Positions 14,584 to 27,020 of a DNA stretch of 64,000 bases are shown piece after piece. This DNA is from Zonotrichia leucophrys gambelii (taxonomy: Eukaryota > Chordata > Aves > Passeriformes > Passerellidae). The position numbers and the translations under genes were made by a program. The stretch lies in the NCBI RefSeq assembly GCF_028769735.1, contig NC_088173.1:21392038-21456037 (forward strand). Direction: 5' to 3'. Position 1 is the first letter of the stretch. Each line of letters opens with the position of its first letter. Under the pieces are notes generated by a model that had not been told where the DNA came from, ran no database searches, and saw only the letters and a program-made list of their open reading frames with translations.

Positions 14584-15683
14584 ATCTTGGATTAATTTCT
14601 CATGTTTGCTCCAAGCAATATAATTTGTGATTTTGCAGTGAAATTATTCTGAATATGTTCAGAATGTAGAAGGTTAGAAGTTGTTGCTTATCAGGTCTAT
14701 TCCATTACCTACAATCTGATTTATGCATAAATCTGTTTTGGATTATTTAAAACTGCTCATATGAGATATGCTTCACTGAAAACTGGTTGCCATGTCTGAA
14801 AGATCCAAAGTTATTTTAGTTTTAAAACAATAATGTGGAAACTGTTTGTGCTAAATAGATATCGATAAAAATCTATCAATAGATAGAGATAAAACTCTCT
14901 GCAAATTACAGATAGCTCAGAATCAAGTAGTATCTCAGCAGCTGATGTCTTTTGTAGGGATAAATATGCTATGAATATTAGCTTTCTGACACAGGGGTTG
15001 TTCCTGCTAAATGGAGTGGCTCAGGCAAAGAAAAGCTAGTGTTAACCATGAATGTGGTGAAAGGACTGAGAAATCAAATGGTTTGCTTTATTGTGTTTTT
15101 TAAATGTGTGCATTCTTTTCTTCTTTGTGTATATTCATGATTTTCCAAAAACTACAAAATACAACAATCTGAGATCTGACTTTGGATGTAAGGAGTGTTC
15201 CCTAAATTATTAACTTAGCTGATTCTTTATTATTTTTCTGTAGGTGATAAGAATGTGTATGTTCTTTTCCCACATTTTCAAAAATAATTAGTTAATTTTG
15301 TGATAATTTTTCTCTTACAAATTAAGCATAACTAATTGTCCAACAGAACTTCTTTTTCTGTTTTAGGCAGATACCAGCATTCAATACTGTCTAGAAGGAC
15401 AGTAGCACTCAAAATCTAAATTTAAGCTGTTTCCTAGGTAACAGGGATACAGCTATAAAACTGTTGCCCTGAATGGATGGAAACAGCAAATATTTCAATT
15501 TTTCTACTATTTTTGAGTTTGAATGAATTAAACCCTAAGAATATCACTATTTCAGAAAGAGCAAAATATGGAACTGGAGACCTGCACTCAGATTCCATTG
15601 TGTTTGTCCTGTCACTTTTAGGTTTCTGCACATCTTCTATGATTACATAGAGAATGGCTTAAAACTTGTGAAATAAATCATGG

Positions 15684-15728
15684 TAGAGGGTTTTTTTTTA
15701 CTGAGGGTTTTTTTACTGAGGGTTTTTT
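15684..15728 (+). repeat. 15-bp tandem repeat, about 2.7 copies
   Basis: The unit actgagggttttttt is repeated nearly perfectly, beginning with the partial copy gagggttttttttt. Confidence 0.8.
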
Positions 15729-18700
15729 GTTTGTTTTGGGGTTAGTTGGTTGGTTTTTTGGAGAAAAACTCTTGTGTAGTAGAACTGGTCCTTTCCATGA
15801 ATGAAACGAACAGGAAAGCAAATATTGTGTTTCCTTTTTCTATTATTACTTTCTGGGATTTTTTTTTTCAGAAAATAGCTATTTATTTTTGTAGGAATTC
15901 TTGTTCAAAAATGAAAGAAAAAAGTACTAAAAAATGGAATTAAGTCAGTAAATTATGTACATGTCAGTTACCCTTTCATGTATGTAGCTAATTATATAGA
16001 ATTTAGTAGGCCTTTTTGGAAGTAATATAGTGTAGTGTATTCCCAGTAGTTTGTCTTTCTCAATTTTGTTAAGCATAAATTAATTTTCCTCACTACAAAG
16101 ATTGACATACTAATCCCCATTTACCATTCATGTGTCATTGAGACAACTATTTCGCAACTAATGCTTACTAAATTAGAACATAAATAAAGCAACTGAATTT
16201 TTCTCTCTGCTGCTACTCCAGCCTGGGGGAGGTCTCTTGTAAACAGAGCCTCATTCCTGTAATTTAAACATCAGCTTCACACTTCCTCAAATATTGCAGT
16301 AAAAGGCAATCAAGACAATGAGAAGCAATTTGTTAATGAAATTGTGGCCTGTGTTCACTAGGAGTCTCTCATTGTTTCCTGGTGATTCCTTCATCTGTCA
16401 GTAATATCCATCCATCGTGCTTGTCCTTAAATATTAGATGTTGGTGTAAAGACTACTTTCAATTATGTATAAAATTGAAAAGTTTTTAATGTAGTATAGA
16501 TGTGGAGACCTGGTTTACCTCAACTTTAGTTAGCTAAGATCATAAACTGGCAGCTCATCTTTCACTGGTTTCAAGTGAACTGATAAAATTTATAGTAATA
16601 TTTAGAAAGTGGGTGTTAGATCAAAACATACATAATATAGTATTTCTAACAGATTACTTCACTGAATTTGTGAATGAAATTTTTTCTGCAGGAAGTACCC
16701 AAACTTGTGGCATTAGCAGTCTCTCAGATTATTTTTTATTAGAGAGCATTTATGTTTTTTATTTAAAAATAATACAAATAATTTTCTCCTCTGGTAAAAT
16801 GTATAAATGGTTTATAAACATGCAATATTTAACTGCTCTTTTAGGACTATTTTTCTAGCTACAGAAGTTTGTGCTGTGCAAAGAGAAATAGAAGTGTCAT
16901 GGAAAAGATATTTTCTGAATTCTCTCTCTGAACAGGTGTTGTGACAGAATGCATTAGCTCATTTTTCCTTAAGTTTTAGATGTAAAGGTAATGTTTAAAG
17001 TACACTAAAATGTCTTTCCTGGACTGTGATCAAACTTCTTTTACAACTTCTTTCCATAAACTCTATTTGGAGTTAAAAGTAAAAAATGCAACTAATTACT
17101 GCAATGTTTTCATGATCATGTGATGCATACATTTAATTGTTTTTCCTCTAAATTTGCATGACTTGTAAAATCACTCATGGAAATATTTGTGCGATTTGCG
17201 CATAAGTTGTCCAGAATTTATAATTAAATAATCTTCAGTATTCAAATGAACATTGGCATTATTATTGCCTTTGTTGAGATGAAAACCTCTTCTCAATTCT
17301 TGGCCAATCATTAAAGGGACAGACATGGTTCTGTGCTTGAAGGAAGAAAACTGATCAATGTGAGTTTCTCTTTTAAACTCAGACATGAAGCAAGTTGTCA
17401 GTGCTCCTGTGACAAATCCATGACTTAACAGGTGTTATTTAAAAAAACTAACTCTTTTACTATGTTCTGTATCTGTAAAGAATAGCTATTCGCAGTTTTA
17501 AACTTGCAGAATGAGACTGATCTTTTTAGGGGCTAAAATCTGAATGTGGCAGCTAGCTCTGATAGCTGTACACTAACTAACAAATAGGATTTGTCTTGTC
17601 TTCCCTGCCATCCCTGCATCCCTGCCATGAGTGTGGGCAAAATGGTGTTTGTCATCACCTGCAGCCAGACTGTCTTTTCAAAGGCACCACAGCCAGAAAA
17701 GTTTTCTAGGGGAGACAAAGATGGTACTTGTTTTCTGGCCCAGTCTCTTGGAGTTCACCCAAATGAATTAGAGTATGTTCAAGTTAAGTGCTCTTTTCCC
17801 TCCCCACCACCTGGAGCCTGCATCCCTTCAGATGGCAAGGTTTGCTCACTGCAGCTTCAGAATGCCAGAGGAATAAACACGTTTCCCTACTGAGTATTTC
17901 TGCATTAGACCTCTGAAAAGCAGTCATGCAGAACTCAACTCTTACAAATTGTATGGCCTCAATCTTCATGCCCCTGGCAGATGAGGACAAATATGCAAAT
18001 ACTATGCATAGCTTAGGCTGTCAGCTAAATACAACTTGGGTCTGTCTATTTCTGTTACTTAGATAGTTATATAGCAGTTGGTGGCTTTTAGAAAAACCAA
18101 AACAAAAAAGGCTAGAGTGGTTTTGATTCCAAAAGCCATTTTTTCTTCCATGATTTAATATCTATCATAAATCCTTCTCTTCTAGATCTGAGTCTTTCTA
18201 AGATAGTGAGAAGCATTTAGGAACTTTTTCCCTCTCTGCCTTTTGTAATGCCTGTGGACATGTTCACAATATCACCATAACAATGCACATGCCATTAAAT
18301 AAACCAAAATAATTAATTCCAGTCCCATACATATAAATTAAATAATTCTTAAAAGATCCACTTACAAAAAAACTGCCTCCGCAGTTTCCATGAGGTAAAT
18401 AGTAGTTTCTCATAAATCCATGTAACTTCAGAATAGTGACTAAAAAGAAGATTACAAAATTTCTTTCTTTGCTAATCAGTATATTGCTCTAGTCTTGAGT
18501 CACTGCTTAAAGTTAAATATTGGCTAACTGCGAATATACATCTACAACAAATAGATGGTGTTAGGCTGGTGCACATTTGCATGTCTCATCTTATAAAAAG
18601 CCCTTTCAAAATCCTAAGATTATCTTAATAAAAACCACCAAAAAACTCTTTGAAACTGTTTCTCTATCCAGTTTAAAATATGCAGCAACTGACATAAGAA

Positions 18701-19211
18701 AACACCAGGCATACATTATTTTATGGTTTGCTTCAAAATGAGTACTGACTGTAATCATTGTATGCAGGACATTTCTGTAACATTTTCCACTTTATAGAGG
18801 ACTTGATAATGAAAGGAGTAAATCAGATCTTGTCAAAGATATCCTTTCCCTTCCTTTTGCAATCCCACCTTTTCGTGTTCAAATAAGCTTGCTATGTTCA
18901 ATAAATGAAAAGGTAAAGATAGTGTATGAGCACTCAAGAGTAATTTCTTCTTTCTGAAGTCACATATTATTATGAAATATATAGCATATATTTTTCTGTC
19001 ATATTTGCAGGGGTTTTTGCATACATTTATATGAAAAGCTTTACTAGAGGTAAAACTTTAATAAATCTTCAGGCACACATTTAAAGAATGATAAATTAAA
19101 AAAAGTGCAGGCTTTGAAACTGATTAAAGTTTCCTTAGTTTCTATTAAAAAAAAACCCAACACATTGTCTAAGAAAATATCTAAAACTGCAATACTTTGT
19201 TTTTGGTTTAA

Positions 19212-19688
<477 letters not shown>

Positions 19689-20944
19689 TGAGATGAAAAA
19701 CTTAATTTGAGAAATTTTGAATGGCTAAATTATTCAGAAATTCTGTCGTGATTATTTAGAAATTTGAATATAATGCTTTGAATTATACTGCAGTGTGTTA
19801 GAGCACTCTAGACTGCTGTGACCATGAGTTGTTTTATTATTGTAGCACACTATCATCAAGTGTATAGATGTACTGTAGAAGTTGAAAACAATTAAAATAG
19901 TGAGATAAATCACTTCTGTAATACTAAAGAAGTGTTACTGCTTTATCTTAGGTGAGGCTAGAGAAGTGCAGAAGAAGTCTTGCAAAGAGAGTTCATGGTG
20001 GTCTCTAAACAGAAAATGTTAACTAATAACAGATCTAAACCAGTAATTGCTTTTCTGGTAGGCATAACAGCACTAGCCTTAATCTACTTGAAAGGATTGA
20101 TTCTATTAAAGAGTGTTGACTGAGCAAATGTACCTTGATTACTAGAAACCCAATCATGGTTAAACTGTATTCATGAGTCTAATACTAGGCAGCTGATTAA
20201 AATTTTTAAAAATAGCATTTTTTAGATGTGAGTGTTGAACATTATCCTGTTCATGGATATGGCAGTGTTGCATGGCAGTGTTATGAAATATGCTGGAGTT
20301 ATCATTTCCATACAGCTAACTTTGAAAATTTTAGTTGCAATTCCAAGGACCAGAGGGTGATTGCAAATATAGGTATCGTGTCAACTACTAGTACACTATT
20401 TCAAAAGATTGATTTAAAAATATTTTTCTGTACTTTTCCAATATTGATTTTTCCTGCAGCTCTTAGAGTCTTTCAGAACTTCAACTTTTAAGGGACTTTG
20501 ATGCCTGTATGTATCTTATAAATAATAATATATCTATGAACACACTATATGAGTAGATAACGTAGATAGGAATCACATTTATAGATTTGCAAACTATATT
20601 TAATTCTTCTCTCTTCAGTTGCTACATGTAAAGTTTTCCTTTTTGTGTGTACATTAAATATAGTTTTAAAATATAATAATAATTTAAAAATCTTCCATTA
20701 TTGTGTTTTCAAACTTTCTGTGCATACTTTTCCCAACATACTTTTTTTTTCTATAAAGAGGAATTTATAATGGGAGATCTAAAGTAGTTCTTTTTCACAA
20801 GCATGGAAACAAGTCATCTCCAAACCCCAAATATGTGGGTTTTGTTTTTGCTAAAGCTCATTGCAGAAACATCAAATTATTCAACCTACAGATGAATGCA
20901 AATAAATTCATTGTTAGTGTTGTTTGCATTGTTATTGTATTACT

Positions 20945-21449
20945 TGGAAAGGTGGATACAAGGGAGTCAATGAACCTCATGAGAGACCCATGCTGGAACA
21001 GTCAGTTCCTGAAGGACTGTGCCGTTTGGAAGGGACCAGTCGTGGAGCAGGTCAGGAGGAACTGCATCCCACGGGAAGCACTCATGTTGGAGCAGTTCAT
21101 GTCTCCTGCAGGAGAAGACTGAGAGGAGATCTCCCTCTGAGGAGGAAGGAGTGGAAAAGAGAACGTGTGATGAACTGGCTGCAGCCCCCATTCCCTGTCC
21201 CCACGCTCTGCTGGCGAGGGAGAATGTAGAGAATATTTTCAGTGAAGTTTAGCCCCTTGGAGGAAAGGAGTTTTTATATTTAGTTATATTGCTCATTTAT
21301 CTTACACATGTCTGATTGGTGTTGAATTCAGTTAATTTGTCCCCAGGCTGAGTCTGTTTTGCCCATGACAGTAACTGGTGAGTGATTGCTCCCTCACTTT
21401 ATCTTGGCCCATGAAACTTTCATTTTCCAGTTAGTGTCAACCATCCACA
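20945..21449 (+). mobile_element. Old ERVL-type endogenous retrovirus LTR, 5'-truncated
   Basis: The segment contains repeated ctggaacag/tggagcag units (about 20993, 21042 and 21087, spaced 45-49 bp). These are followed by acgtgtgatgaactggctgc, then cagcccccattccctgtcccc, then gagtctgttttgcccatgac, and the right end gtcaaccatccaca. I know this order of blocks from a common songbird LTR family of ERVL type. The expected AATAAA signal upstream of the gagtctgttttgccc block has decayed, and part of the last 60 bp is missing compared with the form I remember. The 5' end is eroded, so no target duplication can be assigned. It carries no viral gene. Confidence 0.7.
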
Positions 21450-21977
21450 GGGAGACATTACCCTACTCCTGAAAATGTTCTCAGGATTAGGGGAATTTTT
21501 CTCAGTTGTGCTCACAGTCAAAATTTTGAAATCTGCAGAGTTGTCATAAATAATAGCTCCTGTCTGCATTTTAAATGTAATCATATTAAGGGGATATGAA
21601 AGGAAACATACTTGCTGTGGAAAACAAGGACTTCTGAAGTTAATTTATGTTCACGTGAATATTGAATTTCAGTTTATAGTGCATCTTAAATTTTACATCT
21701 CGTCAATCTTGCTGTGCAATCAGGCCCTTGGATTGCATTTATTCTTTCATAGGTGTCCATATAGTCATCTTACCTAATGTAAAATTGAAATTAATCAGTT
21801 GGAGATTGGAAATGGTGACAGCAGTATTCCAATTTTATTGATGTATTTTGGAACAAAAGTCATAAGGTTATTGAATTTGCATCTTGATGCAAGAGAAACA
21901 AGTATTTTTCTCCCCCAAAAAGCAAAAGTAGTATTCTTCTTAAAAAAAATCTATTTCAAATACTAAGAAAGGCTTGA

Positions 21978-22043
21978 GGTTTTTGGAGTTGTTTTTTGGG
22001 TTTTTTTGTGTTGTTTTGGGGTTTTGTTTTGGGGTTTTTTTTT
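21978..22043 (+). repeat. T/G-rich simple tract
   Basis: Irregular blocks of T4-T9 with G3-G4 (tttttggg, ttttgggg). G-run spacing is too wide for a standard quadruplex. Confidence 0.75.
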
Positions 22044-23111
22044 AAAGTATTTTGAGAATTATAGCAATACATTAAAAATTGGCAGACTATTTTTTTTTCT
22101 ACTGTTTGAACAATTCTAGCATCTGGGTATAATATTTTTCGTGGCTGTGTAGTCCAATACAGAATTGCAGCTAAAAACGAATTTTAACTCCAATACACTG
22201 GGTAAATGTAATAGGAAAGCAAGGGGGTTACATAGCTCCATGCAGGCTCAATGGACATTTTTTCCAGTATAAATTCTTCTTTGCCTTGACTGCTTTAATC
22301 GCTACATCTGACTCATTTAATGTTTTAGTTTCCAAATCTTGTATTGGCAAGTGAGATGTGGCTTGATTTTAAAAGGACTTATGAATTCAAACTTTTAGAC
22401 CACTCTGTTTTGAGAAGTAGGTACTAAACAGAGAGAGTATCTATCTTTCCAAACTGAGACCTGTGAAACAGGCAGGACTCTCATCATCTTCATCATCTCT
22501 GAGCAACATGTCTGCAAGGTTTCCAGTAAGGTGAGGTGGTTCCTTGAAAGTTTGGTTTGTTTTTAAAGCACATTGACACATTTTAAATTAATCCAAAATA
22601 ATGGAAGGTAATTGAATCTTCTGGTTAGCTGTGAATTTTCAGTTGTTAACAGACTCATTTGTTTATCTATTTTATCTTCTGAAAACCCAAACCGGAATTT
22701 AATAAAAATTTGTAAATTAAATACCAATGTTTCTATCACTGTAGACTGCCTGATTACTGTATATTGATTTTGCTGTATAAAAGAAAAAAGCTGAAGTGTT
22801 ATGAGTAGGCATGGGAATAAAATGTGTTTTTCCAGTTATGAATGCAGTTATTCTACTATGGTGGAACTGCCATTTTATAAGTAGTAAGCCTGCTCTAGTT
22901 GCCATCAGTGAAAGTTGCATAGGCTCTAAAAATGTTTCATTGCTTAACAATGAAATTCAAAGGTTCTTTTTGAAGGAAGAAGTGTGTGAACTGAAATAAT
23001 CTATACTTGATTAGACTTAGTGGGTCTTTTTAAATTTGTGTCCTACACTAGTGAAACAAGAAAGCAACATTTTACAGAAAAGGGAAGTGACATAGACTGA
23101 AAGCAAGTTGA

Positions 23112-23171
<60 letters not shown>
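23112..23171 (+). repeat. (AAT)20 microsatellite
   Basis: About 20 perfect AAT units, the longest pure microsatellite in the window and likely polymorphic. Confidence 0.95.
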
Positions 23172-23172
<1 letters not shown>

Positions 23173-26100
23173 TTTTCCCCTTCCTTTCCCTCCTTTCAGT
23201 TATCAGGTTTTAGTTTCAAAAGAAGTTGTTAGCATCCTTATTTATGAACTGCTATCTGTAACTTCAAATACCTGAATATATTTTTTTTACTTACCAGCTT
23301 AAAGTAGGGCAAATGAAAATAAATTACATTTCTATAAAAAATCATCCTTACTCCTGCAAAAACAAAGTTATTTTGGTTTTATTTCTCTAATAATGATAAT
23401 GCTTTTGCACTTTATGCCAGTCGATACTTCATGTGGGATTTGTTTGCATAGGTACAACTTATATAAATTGCATCTCTGTCTGACTTTGTTTCTTAAACTG
23501 ATCAAAATACTTGCTTGGACCCTGGCATTTTAATTTTTACCTTCAAGACTTCTGATTTTGCATCTAATCAGTGCTGTTGTTAAGAGTTATTTGAAGGGCT
23601 TGGAACTCAGAGAGGGGATGATGAGTCTATCTCCTCTTTGTGTTTTTAATCAACTCTGGTTTTAACTACATGTTACATGGGCAGAAGAAAATTTTGTATA
23701 TTGAGTTACAGTTCTATTTATTTTCTGCCATTAATTAGAGACATGTTATTTAGCTTACATTATCTATTTTTAACATCACTGATCTAGGAAAAAAAAATAA
23801 ACATGTGCTATATTCAATTCTAGGTTCAAAATAAAAATAAGAACCCTCTAAGAGACTTTAAAATTGGGAGACATTAAGACTCCCTTAGGGATGAGTACTG
23901 AGATAACGCTTACAAACACTGTGAGTGCCATACAAACTCCAACATCTTGATATTTTTTAGGTGCCTTTGATTTTATCAAGTAGCAGTATTTCCCATTATA
24001 TTCTTGCAGACTGTGAAGGAAGCAGGAGCAAGCTGTATTTCTTGAAAAGAATCTTGAAAAGGACTGGCACAATGGTGCAGGATTTTGTTTGCACTCATTG
24101 TTTTATCTTGGTTAAGTCCAGAGCCACAGGCTCAGAGTGGTGGTGGCTCCAGGTTTAATTCTGAGATGTAGAATTTTATCCAGCCTATGTATGTGGCCCT
24201 AATACCTAATCTGGTCTTACACTGTGAGCTAGGCATTTATGGCATTATATTTGCAGATACCTAAGGACACATTTACATCTTCCTAGTCAGATTAGGGTTT
24301 CCCTCTGCTAAATGCAGAATTGGAAAGGCAGGGAAATGTGCCTTTCATTGTAGTAGTTTGCAGAAAGGCATCTCATATCTGAGCTATCCAACTTGATCAG
24401 ATTGGGATAGTATTGAGGTAATACCTTCAAATGCAATTGAGCACTTGCCTTTGTAGGTCACTAGCTGTGGGTTTAGCAGTTCTGCTATCTGCTCGGGGAT
24501 CTCTGTGTCATTCTGTGAAGCACAAGTCCTACATCTTTACATATATCAAAGGTATCACACTACTATAAATAGAGGGTTGTGTTATTGCCCTACAGAACTT
24601 GGTGGTAAGTTATAAGAATATTGATTTAACTAGATTAACAGAAGCTAAAGCAAGGAACAATTTACCAACCTTTATTATCAATTTGGTTACATTATTAATC
24701 AATTATTTTAATTTATAAAAAATTATACTGCTGTGGAAGATGGTGGAACAAGTAATTGAACCCCCCTTATGCAGTCAGAATTAATTTGGAGCACAGTTTT
24801 CACAATGTCTGGTGTTTGATGTGCTTAGTGTTTTATCAAGCACTGAGTGCCATTGTTGTGATGAGGTACTTGTTTTTAGGGAAGATGGATGCACATTAAC
24901 TGAGGGACCCTATTTGATTTAAAGGAAGGTTTTGTTTGTAGTTGTATGTATGTAGCATTTTCCTTGGAGAGGGAGGTACAAAAAGACCATTAATCACAGG
25001 CAAGCAAAAAAGCACTGACCGATAACACTTCAGGTAAGGTGGGCCAATGAAGGATGTGTTGTGTTATTTGTCGTCTAGTTTCATAAGATCCACATATTTT
25101 TCATTTTGACTGTCAGAAATCAGATTAAAAGGAATGAAACAATCTATTCTGATGTGCAGTTTGTAATTTTTAACCAGATTAACTTTCCCAATCTTCTAAA
25201 ATGTGGAGTTGTATTGACTAAATTTCTGAGGGGCTCTGAACTGAAGTGACAGTATGGTGTTTCATAGGAAATAGATAATTGTATGATGTATTTTTTAGGC
25301 ATTTAATCTTTTCCAGAAAATGCAAATCCTTCCTCCATATTTCAAAGAGTACTAAATTCTAATGGATAAATTTCATTTTTTGGAAAAGGCATCTTTAGTT
25401 TGAAAATCTAAGTAAGTTTCTAATTTTTCAGTATTTATAGGGTTTCATCATGAACCATCAACAGCTTTGCTGTGTATTCTGCTTTTATCAGTTTATAATA
25501 TTGAAAATAAATGCTTCATTGTCTTAATGCAAATTCAAACTAAGTATTGTGGGCATAAGTATTTGTCAATCTTCTCTGATATGTGTTTTCAGCTTAAAAG
25601 TTGGAAATAAAATAGTCCATATTTGACCTGTATGGCACAATCACAAAATTGTGCAAACAATTTTAATCAGGCTTTAGCCTTTATACTTTATTTCTAGGAT
25701 GTGACTTGCTAAAAATCTTGCCAGTTTTTCTTCTGCCTTGCTAAGAAATCATCATTTAATTTAACCAAGGAGTAGGCAGCCTGGGTTTAAAGAATTGGCT
25801 GAAGAAACAATTTCCTTGTATTTTGCTCTTCTCCATGGACAGAAATTAATAGATAAATAGAATTTAAAATTTAAGAGGTGTTGTTGGATCATCTGTGAAA
25901 CACAAGGGTGATTACATGATGGTGTATCATATACATGGAATTTTATTTTATTTGTCCTACACTTTTAAGTAATGTCTTGCAAAAAACTTCTAGAAGGAAG
26001 TGTGCAACTTTAATTTGTCAGGCAGGCATATTGGCTTTGCTGGAGTGTCACATGGCTTGTAACTTCATATCTCAGTTGATCTGCAGTTCAAGTTGCTACA

Positions 26101-26390
26101 GAAACAGGAAATTTTTCCAGATCCAAATCCCCACACCCTGAGTTGTACCTGCTTCTGTGCCGTATCTCATGATAGAATATTAGTCTCCCTCCCCGTCAAA
26201 AGGAAAAGCCAAGCAACAACCCAAAAGTTCTGTGAAGGTCAACTTTTCTTCTGATCACAGAGTTGATCAGATCAACAGATCCCATTGGAGAATTGGGAGG
26301 TGGCTTGATCCTGCACAAGAGAATTCAGGTTGGAACAGCTATTATATCAGGAAATCAGAGACAGAGATAATTAAGAGTAATTATCATATG

Positions 26391-26396
26391 AAATCC
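26391..26396 (+). repeat. Target site duplication AAATCC, left of solo LTR 1
   Basis: AAATCC directly precedes the LTR start TGTGGGATC and is repeated exactly after the LTR end GGACA at 27015-27020. A 6-bp duplication is characteristic of alpha- and betaretrovirus-like (class II, ERVK) integrases. Confidence 0.93.
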
Positions 26397-26795
26397 TGTG
26401 GGATCTCAGCACCTCAGGACTGAGGTGCCGAGTCACCGAGACCACCCTTGGGGGGCTCGGGAGTCCTGGAATGTTGCCAGAAGTGTCTGGTGGCTGGACT
26501 TTGATCCTACACGGGAGACTACACCTGTATGAGGATAGGAGGATTTCACCGGGGTGAATGGTGAAGGGATTAGTTAATTAGAGGGTGAGACACAGGGTTT
26601 AGGATTTATGTACAGGGGGGTTTAGAGAAGTAAGATGGAGGAATTAGGGCGTGTCCTGTCCTTCTTCTTCTTCTTCTCCTCCATCTTCTGTGGTGATGGT
26701 GGCACTTTGGGATTGGTCATTACTAAAAGTGCACCGGGCAATAAGAATAAAAGGTATTGGGGAAAAATGATAAATATTGTACACGTAACTATGGG

Positions 26796-26802
26796 TATAA
26801 AG
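26796..26802 (+). promoter_or_regulatory. TATA box of solo LTR 1
   Basis: TATAAAG lies about 100 bp upstream of the LTR poly(A) signal, the expected place for the retroviral promoter. It is conserved in the second copy. Present activity is unknown. Confidence 0.6.
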
Positions 26803-26899
26803 ATAGGTGACTGTCTGGAGGGCAGGACAGTGTGTGCTCATGGCTGGCTGCTGAGCAGACCTCTGTCGGGCCGAAAGAAAATCTTTTAGATAAACAATT

Positions 26900-26905
26900 A
26901 ATAAA
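26900..26905 (+). terminator. Poly(A) signal of solo LTR 1
   Basis: AATAAA sits at the expected distance downstream of the TATA box, near the R/U5 border, and is kept in LTR 2. It is on the sense strand of the host gene, so it could act as an intronic polyadenylation signal. Confidence 0.6.
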
Positions 26906-27014
26906 CATAAAGACCGAAAGAAGAACTGAAGCCTCTTCTCGTCCTTTGATACGCGGGCTGCCCCAAGGCCACTCCGGGCCTTTCCAGGCCCTCCAAACAG
27001 CCGAAAACCGGACA

Positions 27015-27020
27015 AAATCC
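27015..27020 (+). repeat. Target site duplication AAATCC, right of solo LTR 1
   Basis: This is an exact copy of 26391-26396, directly after the LTR terminus GGACA. Confidence 0.93.

Larger units (their letters stand above)
26397..27014 (+). mobile_element. Solo LTR 1, class II (ERVK-like) endogenous retrovirus, 618 bp
   Basis: The element begins TGTGGGATC and ends CCGGACA (terminal TGT...ACA) and lies between perfect 6-bp duplications. It is about 97% identical to 44459-45077. By eye the two differ by about 20 substitutions, one CTT unit and one 2-bp gap. U3 includes a CTT-rich microsatellite at about 26661-26680. A TATAAAG box lies at 26796 and an AATAAA signal at 26900, giving a plausible U3-R-U5 order. 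No internal viral sequence, primer-binding site or gene is present, so the provirus was removed by LTR-LTR recombination. It lies in sense orientation in the intron before exon B. Open frames across it are chance. Confidence 0.93.
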
